NCBI GenBank assembly: GCA_023653785.1 | Contig: JAMKCH010049324.1 | Span: forward strand, 39,600 to 103,599 | Length of the DNA stretch: 64,000 nucleotides | Source: Ophioderma brevispina | Lineage: Eukaryota > Echinodermata > Ophiuroidea > Amphilepidida > Ophiodermatidae | Direction: 5' to 3' | In this document: piece after piece, positions 56,957 to 64,000 of the stretch | Layout: each line of letters begins with the position of its first letter | How positions within the stretch are numbered: position 1 is the stretch's first letter | Translations under genes and position numbers: made by a program | The notes under the pieces: model-generated | What the model was told of the DNA's origin: nothing | The model's input: only the letters and a program-made list of their open reading frames with translations | Databases searched by the model: none

Positions 56957-57862
56957 GTGGCCTATGTGGAACGTGATATATACAAACATTTGCCCATAAC
57001 ATCAAAACGCACCGTCAGAATTAGAATCAAGTGTAATTTTGGAAATAACCTTTTCTCAAGTAAATATCTAGTGAAAGATTAATAAAATATGAGGTGCTAG
57101 GATTATGTAATGCTTCTTTAAAGCACATGTAGCGGACTTTTAGGAATGAGCGCATTAAAGTGACAGGATACGAATTTCTCTCAAATTTCACTGGATCGGT
57201 TGTAGACCACCTACCGAGAACGTTTCGAAGGTTATTGGAGACATACAGGTGCAAAAGAAACCCGCAAACCTTGTTTTGAACTTGCCAGCTATCGTAATCG
57301 TTCCCCATAGAAAACAATGCTTTGACTTTCTGTCGTGCACGACAGAAACTACTAAATCATCATGTTATTACATAAAGGCGGCGTATTCGGCTTATTCACT
57401 TCAGGTGTGATCTAATACATTGGTAAGCATTCCAAATATGTAACAAAACGGGGTTCGAGAAAAAATTGGGGGCGCTTCTTCCTGGAAATCTCATGTCTCT
57501 TTAAGGCACTTTGATTGGTGCTGAATGGTCTTTTTGAATTTGAAATTTGTCTGGAACACCCCTCTCACTATTTCGTTTTACTCGCACTCTGTCTGTTGGC
57601 TTCTGCTTCTCACTTCTGGCTTTCAGTACAGGGTGAGTCAAAAAGATTTACACTCGTTTTGTTTGAATTTTTCTACAGCAGTGAAAAATCTACCAAAGAT
57701 ACGGAGTACCACAATATAAAACTAGATTATTTCACCTACTAGATAAATTTTGAATTTTGATTTTTGAACTTTGTATTGCGAAGTTATGCTATCTTAAAGA
57801 TAGGTACCCATTTTTCACTCTGTCCACGGAATCACTGTTGTGGAATTTGGCCAAAGAGACTT
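56957..57862. repeat. 924-bp tandem duplication, unit A
   Basis: Unit A starts GTGGCCTATGTGGAACGTGA and ends GGCCAAAGAGAC plus poly-T (57862-57880). Unit B (57881-58800) follows directly. The minus-strand 96-codon frame at 57027-57317 is translated identically at 57951-58241, so the first roughly 300 bp are unchanged between units. A diverged relative lies at 30655-30990. The TTTCTGTCGTGCACGACAGAAA palindrome (57333-57354) is intact here. Confidence 0.85.
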
Positions 57863-57880
57863 TTTTTTTTTTTTTTTTTT

Positions 57881-58800
57881 GTGGCCTATGTGGAACGTGA
57901 TATATACAAACATTTGCCCATAACATCAAAACGCACCGTCAGAATTAGAATCAAGTGTAATTTTGGAAATAACCTTTTCTCAAGTAAATATCTAGTGAAA
58001 GATTAATAAAATATGAGGTGCTAGGATTATGTAATGCTTCTTTAAAGCACATGTAGCGGACTTTTAGGAATGAGCGCATTAAAGTGACAGGATACGAATT
58101 TCTCTCAAATTTCACTGGATCGGTTGTAGACCACCTACCGAGAACGTTTCGAAGGTTATTGGAGACATACAGGTGCAAAAGAAACCCGCAAACCTTGTTT
58201 TGAACTTGCCAGCTATCGTAATCGTTCCCCATAGAAAACAATGCTTTGACTTTCTGTGTGCACGACAGAAACTACTAAATCATCATGTTTATTACATAAA
58301 GGCGGCGTATTCCGGTTTATTGCACTTCAGGTGTTGATCTAATACATTGGTAAGCATTCCAAATATGTACAAACGGGGTTCGAGAAAAAATTGGGGGCGC
58401 TTCTTCCTGGAAATCTTCCTCATGTCTCTTTTAGGCACTTTGATTGGGTTGCTGATGTCTTTTTGAATTTGAACTTTGTCATTTAACACCCCCTCTCACT
58501 ATTTCGTTTTACTCGCACTCTGTCTGTTGGCTTCTGGTCTCAATTCTGGCTTTCGTATCCGGGTGAGTCAAAAAAGCTTTACACTCTTTTTGTTTGAATT
58601 TTTTCTACAGCAGTGCAAAATCTACCAACGATACGGAGTAGCACCATATAAATCTAGATTATTTCACCTACAAGATAAATTTGACATTTTTGATTGTTTG
58701 AACTTTGTAGTTGCGAAGTTATGCTATCTTAAAGATAGGGTAACCCATTTTCCCCTCCTGTCCACGAATCACTGTTTGGGGATTTGGCCCAAAGGACTTG
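57881..58800. repeat. 924-bp tandem duplication, unit B
   Basis: Same order of landmarks as unit A through GTCCACGAATCACTGTTTGG. The first third matches unit A without visible differences; the remainder shows many one-base indels and substitutions, including loss of two bases in the palindrome (TTTCTGTGTGCACGACAGAAA). Both units contain CAGGGTGAGTCAAAAAG-type sequence (57618; 58558), a possible transposon end. Confidence 0.85.
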
Positions 58801-59853
58801 GATAAGTCTACCCGCACATCATGAACATTCTTTTCTTGCTTGAACCTTTGTTTAAACTTCATCGAGAAAAATGTTCCAACTCCTTAATTATCTGAAACAT
58901 AACAACATTATGCAATCTTATATCCAAATTTTGAAAGCATTACTGTCAATAAAATGTTTGAACTTGTTCACATATCTTTTCGCGGAAATTGAATACAAAT
59001 ATGTAGGCAATACAGCCGTTTGACCCACATTTTCCACCGACTGCTTCATAACCTGATGGGGGGCTACTTTGGGTAATCAATATTTGAACATTCAACCACC
59101 ATTCACGTCCATCTCGTGCCTTCCTTTGCATCTCAGTCCTTTTCCCTCCCTTCCCTCCCCGTTTTCCTACTCCCTTTCTTCTGCTTGACATTTTTTTCCC
59201 ACTTTCCTGCTTTAAAAATTAATAAAACCGCTCGCTTAAGCTTATTTCCATTTCAGGCCCGGGGGGGGGTGGGGGGGGCAAGTGCGTATTTCCCTTCCCC
59301 CCGGCCCTGTGTTACGCTACTGCCATTGACGATTGGTTAGGATGTTATCACACAACAGTGTTCGGATGTAGGTCTGGTTACTTAGAACAAAATACAAGGA
59401 GTAAATCTGAAAAGCATTTAGATGACCGTACTAAACTCAATGGCTTTTGCTGCTGTGGGAGTGAAGAATTGTACAACCCTGGTCAATATGGTTTGGCAGC
59501 TTCCTTTAATTAACCAGATCTGCAACATGGAAAATGGGGAAAACGTAGATTTTTTTACCAATGAGAGTGGATATAACGAGCTATGGATTTCATTTATAAA
59601 AAACAATTCTAAGAAACTTGTTAAATATTTTAAGATTTTTCTGAAACCGAGTGTAAATCTTTTTGACACACCCTGTACCTCCTGTCCACTTCGAAACACA
59701 TCGTAACATGTACATCGACTCTTTCAGTAATAACCTTGATTGGGTACAAAAGCAAGCTTTTAGGTCGGACCAGGCTCTAAAAATTCTGTCAAAGAAATTA
59801 CTTATTCAACTTCATCAACGTTTTAATTTGTATGTCTACTTTATTATTCAAAG
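58801..59853. other. No gene recognised; pyrimidine tract and transposon-like end
   Basis: A pyrimidine-rich tract (59110-59200) is followed by GGCCCGGGGGGGGGTGGGGG (59256-59276) and TTACGCTACTG, like the repeat at 6580. At 59640-59683 CGAGTGTAAATCTTTTTGAC, ACACCCTGTA is the reverse of the CAGGGTGAGTCAAAAAGATT end seen at 57618. The 94- and 93-codon frames on opposite strands at 59418-59706 are shadows of this repeat. Confidence 0.45.
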
Positions 59854-59970
59854 GTTAATCATTTACCCGGCGCGGATATTTGGATGTAAAGACCTTTTTA
59901 CTACACATGGAGGAAAATATATACCAAAAACCGTGCACTATGCCCTGACCAAAGAACCTTTTCGTTGTAG
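59854..59970 (+). CDS. TTLL15-like exon 1 (copy B), probably frame-shifted
   Basis: It follows TTATTATTCAAAG and ends at a strong donor (TTGTAG/GTAAGA). It begins VNHLPGA, the NHxPG motif of TTLL15-like proteins, then a frame change at about 59873 leads to IFGCKDLFTTHGGKYIPKTV, HYALTKEPFRCR. HGGKYIPKT parallels GGKSIPKT of copy A. One surplus base, or two missing, would join the halves. Length is 117 nt against 129 in copy A, and the phase at the donor does not match exon 2. This exon looks more decayed than copy A, or is mis-assembled. Confidence 0.5.
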
Positions 59971-60149
59971 GTAAGAATTTCTCCCATTGTTTCTTTAATG
60001 CCTGTACTTGAATTGAGGTGCCAGAATGGACAGATTTGAAGCTTTTGCTTTTTTCCCAACACACACATTTATTGGATATTACGGAACAAAGAAAACAACT
60101 AGATATGCAATGGTAGCTAGTGGTTAAAGACCACGGAACCAGTCGAGGC

Positions 60150-60325
60150 GTATCATTATGCGCCTCATCAAACCCAAACCTAGCTTTGAAAACTAACCCA
60201 ACGCTCGAAAAACCTATGCCCCAGCTTCGCAAACCTATCCCTATCTTGAAACCTAAACCTAGCTTTTAAAGCAAAGCCCTAGTTGCAAAAACCTTACCCT
60301 TGTTTTTTGAAACCCTAATCCTAGT
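60150..60325. repeat. Telomere-like degenerate AAACCTAACCCTAG repeat
   Basis: Units of about 20 bp such as AAACCTAAACCTAGCTTT, AAACCTATCCCTATCTTG and AAACCCTAATCCTAG repeat over roughly 170 bp. The CCCTAA-like core resembles metazoan telomere sequence, but units are long and irregular. Confidence 0.55.
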
Positions 60326-61195
60326 GCATCTGAAGCGGTTATATGGAGAGTATGTTTTTGCATTCCATCACGCGGATTTGGCAGTTTCTCATAGACATCA
60401 AACTTATTGAGGTTATCACTAGGAAAATCGTTATCGCTCAACAAAGCCTTCCGAACTTTGTAGGATCTTTGTGTTTTTTTTATTTTTTTTTTCAATTCTA
60501 GCTTTTTACCGTTAATAAACAGGATGACTATTAATCATCATAGCCACGATACCAAATCATCTTGATTATTCTTTATTTTAAAAAAAAAATAAAAAAAAGG
60601 TATTTCCTTGATGTAAACTTAATAAACCGCCCCCACCATACAAAGCCCTCCTTTGGAACCATCCTCGATACACGTTTTTAAGAATGTGCGAAGACCTCAA
60701 TGTATAAACTTACATTTACTAGCATCACGGAATTGATTTCTCATGCGCTATATCATGGGCCTGATTTTCATCGATTTGAACTGCAGACATGTGCAGGGAA
60801 TGTGGACAATAGCAAGGTCGTTTGCATATTGTATTTATGGAAGCTCATGCTAAATGACCCTGTCCAACAATTTTCATTGGAACAATAGTACTCGCCGCAC
60901 TGCCGACAAACTGTATAGTTTGGTATTTGTTATCTCTTTAATACTGGACACTTGTGGGAAAAATAGCAAAGAAATGTATAGTGTATATAGAAACGACAAT
61001 CTGAATTTGGTATTTGTAGTTAACTTTCTCCCAACTACAAACCTTTTATGGCAGCATGGAATGATTGTATAGAATAGTTGATCTTCCTGTAATCTTGATA
61101 TATATAACTAGATGAAAGAAAATTGAGTACATTTAAGATGATATACTTTTAAATTAAATATCTAAATTTCCATTTTCATCTTAATTATAACGAAG
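60326..61195. other. No gene seen; intron of TTLL copy B
   Basis: AT-rich, with T and A homopolymers (60474-60491, 60580-60598). Short frames (62 and 72 codons) lack domains. By order this is the intron between TTLL exons 1 and 2 of copy B. Confidence 0.4.
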
Positions 61196-61277
61196 GTGCA
61201 AAATACAATTGGGAAAAGAAGACTTTGGATTCAGAAAAACGTAACGCACCGAGGTAATGTGGTCAAAGAAGTACATG
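61196..61277 (+). CDS. TTLL15-like exon 2 (copy B)
   Basis: An 82-nt exon between ATAACGAAG and CATG/GTAAGT encoding VQNTIGKRRLWIQKN, VTHRGNVVKEVH plus the first base of the next codon. It contains the same WIQKN and HRGN motifs as copy A, and here V-T-H-R-G-N is closer to the usual TTLL wording. Length and phases (0 in, 1 out) equal those of copy A. The first base of the split codon is G, so joining to exon 3 gives Glu-Cys-Asp-Leu. No stop or frameshift. The following broken exon copy starts only 123 bp away; the intact exon 3 is 2.3 kb downstream. Confidence 0.8.
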
Positions 61278-61427
61278 GTAAGTACATCACTTACGCGTCA
61301 CTTAAAATTCTATTTTACTGGATCCATATTAAAAACTGCAGCATTCTGAATGGTCGGTTTTCTGCCCGAGGAGGAGGATTGATTGAATGATTGACATAGA
61401 ATGAGATCTCAACACCCGCAGTTTAAT

Positions 61428-62250
61428 CACTATGAAACTACAACATTGCAAAATACACTGACAATTTTCTGCACCTCCTAAAAAACTCTGAAAATCTCTA
61501 AAAATTACTGAAATACACGTAAACCAAATACAAAAGAAATTCAACACTGAAACCACACTGAAATGACTTCCTTTGTTATTCAATATGCAAGTGACATCCA
61601 TTTTACATTTTGCATATTTATAATATACTGCGATGCTTCAGGATTCATAATCACACCAAAATTGGACCAAAACATCGCTGAAAAACATGAACCTGTACAT
61701 AATCACACTGAAAATGTTAATCTTTCTGAAGAAACCCTAATCACACTGAAAAAATAATCATATAAGTTAGCTTGGCTAAATTGTTATTGTAATTAGAGTA
61801 CACTGAAAAATACACTAAAGGTGATTACATAGTCTCATGCCGCTCAGCGGCAAGCCGCTTGGTGTACGCCGCTTGCAGGATCGAGCTATTATAGTCAAGC
61901 GTCGCTATCGCTTGGAATTCCGTCATGAGCGGCACCGCTCCAGAGTTGAATTCAAGTCAACTCAATGCGATTTTCCGCTTTGGGCAATGAGGCAGCCCGA
62001 GCGGCAAGGAGACGGATTTATTGGCTTGACGCTTTGCCGCTCAGATCACCACTAGCGATTCTGACATGATTGGGTAGTGACGGCAAGCGGCTTGGCAGTA
62101 TGCAACGACCTTGAAACGCAACTGATCCACTTCTGAACCCCGACTGAAAATTTTTAGTGTTACTATTTTCTTTTTTCAGATAATTTTCAGAGTTTTTCAG
62201 CATTACTCTGTGATTTTCAGTGTATTTTTCAGTGTTATAGTTTCATAGTG
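61428..62250. mobile_element. 823-bp CACTA-like (EnSpm) non-autonomous element
   Basis: Terminal inverted repeats CACTATGAAACTACAACATT and, reversed, CACTATGAAACTATAACACT start with CACTA and extend about 80 bp through AAATACACTGA and AAAACTCTGAAAAT motifs. AAT flanks both ends (61425-61427; 62251-62253), a 3-bp target-site duplication as CACTA elements make. Many ACTGAAAA subterminal repeats, also typical, lie near both ends. No transposase is encoded. The 72-codon frame at 61837-62055 lies in a nested GC-rich block. Confidence 0.8.
61832..62110. repeat. GC-rich block with GCGGCAAGCGGCTTG repeats inside the CACTA element
   Basis: TGCCGCTCAGCGGCAAGCCG and GCCGCTTG at the left, TTGCCGCTCAGATC at about 62031, and GACGGCAAGCGGCTTGGCAG at the right give both direct and inverted matches. 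The abrupt GC rise inside an AT-rich element suggests a nested insertion. Arg-rich frames here are compositional. Confidence 0.5.
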
Positions 62251-62327
62251 AATATAGTAAATATATTATGAACCCATTGATAGGAGGAGCAAGTAAAGCA
62301 TGTCAGCTCTCCGTAGTCTGGACGTTA

Positions 62328-62620
62328 TCATCATCGTCCTGATCCTAACCCTGATCCTGATCCCCATCCTGATCTTGATCCGCATCCCCGTGATTATCAT
62401 CATCATTCCCCTCTCCTATTAGTGGTAGTATTATAATCAGGTCTATTATTAGTAGTAGTAGTAGTCCTCCTTCTCCTCGTCGTCATTATCCTTATCTTTA
62501 TCATCATCATCCTTATCCTCATCCTCATCATCCTCATCATCCTCATCATCATCGTCATCGTCGTCGTCCTCGTCGTCGTCATTGTCATTGTCATCGTCCT
62601 CATTCTCCTCATCATCCTTG
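62328..62620. repeat. ATC/TCC trinucleotide microsatellite
   Basis: About 290 bp of CATCAT, CCTCAT, GTCGTC and CTGATCC steps with almost no other content. The minus-strand Met/Thr/Arg-only frame is a readout of it. Confidence 0.9.
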
Positions 62621-62641
62621 ATGGGTTATTATTATATCGCC

Positions 62642-63495
62642 GTGTGAGTGCAACAAAGTCGTATCTACATTTTCATGATTTTAGAGGAGAAGCATTTTTG
62701 TGTTTTATTCTTTTGTGACTTTTCAAATGAAAATAATTCTTACACACGATAAAAATGTATTTTTTAAATATCTTATAAATATTCAATTTCCCGCTTAAGT
62801 AAAATAATTTAGAAGTAATTGGCTAATTAAAATGGCGTACTTGCACACATGATTTCCCGTGTCGTGCAACAAAGTCGTATCTACCAGTTACGACTTTGTT
62901 GCACGACACGGGAAATTCAATTTTGAGTGCAACAAAGTCGTATCTGCACCTAATTAGGCCTAATTAGCCTAATAACTCTGCAATAAATTAAGCCTTATAC
63001 TTGAAATATATGTTAAATTATGCGTATTCATTTACTTTTGTAAATTAATTAAGTACTGAGCGTAATATTGAGTGGAAAAAGGTTTTTTTTGATATGTTTT
63101 TAAGGTTTTTGTGCCGAAATTAGCATAAATTTGATAAATAATTAAATTGTTCTTTTCACAAAATATTATGGGGAATTTTTTACTTATACACATTTTTAAA
63201 GACCATCGCATTACAAGAAATAAAATGTCATATCTACATACCAGTTTTCCCGTGTCGTGCAACAAAGTCGTATCTACCAGTTACGACTTTGTTGCACTCA
63301 ACAGAAATTCAATTTTGAGTGCAACAAAGTCGTATCTACACCTAAATAGGCATATTTAGCTTAATAACTCTGCAATAAATTGAGACTGTCACCTGAAATG
63401 TATATCAAATTAAGCGTAATGATCTACTTTTTCATATTATATAAATAACTCAATTTCGCCAAAAATGTCAGTCACGACTTTGTTGCACTCACATG
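62642..63495. mobile_element. Hairpin-rich repeat with GTGCAACAAAGTCGT motifs
   Basis: The element begins GTGTGAGTGCAACAAAGTCG and ends with the reverse, CGACTTTGTTGCACTCACAT, giving terminal inverted repeats. Inside, the motif TGCAACAAAGTCGT occurs eight times in all, five forward and three reversed, and the arrangement is internally duplicated (62850-63010 and 63245-63400). The first hairpin has 28-bp perfect arms (62852-62879, 62889-62916) around TCTACCAGT. It has no coding capacity and lies in the intron just before intact TTLL exon 3 of copy B. Confidence 0.75.
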
Positions 63496-63504
63496 ACGAT
63501 ATGT

Positions 63505-63558
63505 TGTAGTAATTGATTGATTGATTGACTGATTGATTATTGATTGATTGTTGACACA
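63505..63558 (+). repeat. TGAT microsatellite at the acceptor of TTLL exon 3 (copy B)
   Basis: TTGATTGATTGATTGACTGA-type repeats run up to the acceptor GACACAG. The same kind of repeat precedes the broken exon copy at 61375-61399. Confidence 0.8.
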
Positions 63559-63559
63559 G

Positions 63560-63807
63560 AATGCGATCTCAACGCCCGCAGTCTAATACAGGAATACATT
63601 GCGAACCCATTCCTCATAGATGGGAGGAAGTTTAGCATGTCACTGTTCGTTGTGTGGACATCATTTAACCCGATGAGGATGTACATTATGGAGAAAGATA
63701 CGCCTTTTAGATTTTGCTCCAAAGATTACTATCCAGAGGATTTCTCAGATGTTGAAAAATATGTTTCAGATGGTGTAGATACAGTCAACGTAACTTTGTA
63801 CTTCCAG
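63560..63807 (+). CDS. TTLL15-like exon 3 (copy B), ligase core
   Basis: A 248-nt exon between TTGACACAG and TTCCAG/GTATGT, phase 1 to phase 0, fully open. It encodes ECDLNARSLIQEYIANPFLI, DGRKFSMSLFVVWTSFNP, MRMYIMEKDTPFRFCSKDYY and ends VNVTLYFQ. It has the same ATP-grasp core motifs as copy A. Protein differences from copy A are few (T-T to N-A, T to M, I to V). About a dozen nucleotide differences are concentrated in the first 115 nt; the last 130 nt differ at about one site. The gene continues beyond the window. With exon 2 it would give a continuous VKEVHECDLNARS join. Confidence 0.85.
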
Positions 63808-63829
63808 GTATGTGAAATTGAATCCAGAG

Positions 63830-63880
63830 AGGGGAAGAGGGAGAGAGAGAGAGGGGGAGGGAGGGAGGGAGGGAGCAGAG
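63830..63880 (+). repeat. GA-rich microsatellite
   Basis: GAGAGAGAGA followed by GGGAGGGAGGGAGG units. Any frame across it is Arg/Gly/Glu-rich by composition. Confidence 0.85.
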
Positions 63881-63882
63881 GC

Positions 63883-64000
63883 GTATCCAGGATGACATAC
63901 CCCCGGGGGGCAAACTGACGATGAACTTTTGGCGCCCGTGTGGAAATTGAAAATGGCACCCCATTCCACGTCTTCTTGAATATGCATAACACCCACAGAA
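63883..64000 (+). repeat. CAGAGGCGTATCCAGG-ended repeat, truncated by window end
   Basis: CAGAGGCGTATCCAGG, then CCCCCGGGGGGCAAAC and GGCGCCCGTG, resembles the left end of a CAGTGGCGTA-type element. It continues past the window, so its class is not confirmed. Confidence 0.4.

Larger units (their letters stand above)
61400..62340 (+). pseudogene. Duplicated TTLL exon 3, split by a CACTA-like insertion and truncated
   Basis: From GACATAG at 61393-61399, AATGAGATCTCAACACCCGC, AGTTTAAT (61400-61427) matches the first 28 nt of intact exon 3. It stops at the element at 61428-62250 and resumes at 62251 with AATATAGTAAATATATTATG, AACCCATT, GCATGTCAG, TCTGGACGTTATC, aligning to exon 3 positions about 27-110 with many changes. 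It then dissolves into an ATC/TCC microsatellite, so the 3' half of the exon is missing. It is non-coding. The upstream TGATTGATTG-rich acceptor region also matches that of the intact exon, so the duplication included intron sequence. Confidence 0.75.

Noticed and set aside
57027..58241. Two identical 96-codon minus-strand ORFs as a duplicated gene
   Set aside because: They lie in a dispersed, tandemly duplicated repeat; a diverged third copy at 30655 does not preserve the frame.
61837..62055. Arg-rich 72-codon ORF in the CACTA element as a transposase fragment
   Set aside because: It lies in a GC-rich inverted-repeat block and shows no transposase motif.
62403..62615. Met/Thr/Arg-only 70-codon minus-strand frame
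   Set aside because: It is the reading of an ATC/TCC microsatellite, with no other sequence content.

Overview
This is eukaryotic, animal-type genomic DNA. Coding sequence is sparse and split into short exons with consensus GT/AG junctions. There are no bacterial-style operons, and most of the window is transposon-derived. A DIRS-type retroelement carrying a GDS-esterase module, three non-LTR retroelement remnants, a tRNA-derived SINE and many MITEs suggest a repeat-rich marine invertebrate. I cannot place it to species. Most long ORFs here are chance readings of repeats.

The only host gene family I recognise is tubulin-tyrosine-ligase-like (TTLL), closest to the TTLL15-like branch. Three coding blocks occur in the same order twice on the + strand. 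Copy A is at 25309-25437, 30418-30499 and 31221-31468. Copy B is at 59854-59970, 61196-61277 and 63560-63807. The second and third exons have identical lengths (82 and 248 nt) and identical splice phases in both copies. A further pair of homologous exon-like blocks lies upstream of each set (22909-23095 and 41152-41330). A third, broken copy of the 248-nt exon (61400 to about 62340) is split by a CACTA-like element. The exon for the family's N-terminal half and the C-terminal catalytic exons were not found, so neither copy can be called a complete gene.

Layout: 0.5-7.8 kb holds dispersed repeats and MITEs. 8.1-13.8 kb is a decayed DIRS element (gag-like, RT, RNase H, tyrosine recombinase, SGNH esterase, terminal hairpin repeats). 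14-22.5 kb holds MITEs, a hAT-like remnant and minisatellites. 22.9-33 kb is TTLL copy A, whose largest intron is filled by a minus-strand EN-RT LINE (itself interrupted), a 51-bp minisatellite and TIR elements. 33-41 kb is mostly repeats, with one SINE and a few unidentified ORFs. 41-64 kb is TTLL copy B, spread over more than 20 kb and inflated by a 105-bp tandem array, a 930-bp palindrome, two LINE fragments, a 924-bp tandem duplication, a CACTA MITE and a hairpin-rich element.

Apparent one- or two-base indels in homopolymers recur in the transposon ORFs and in TTLL exon 1. Without read data, decay cannot be separated from assembly error.
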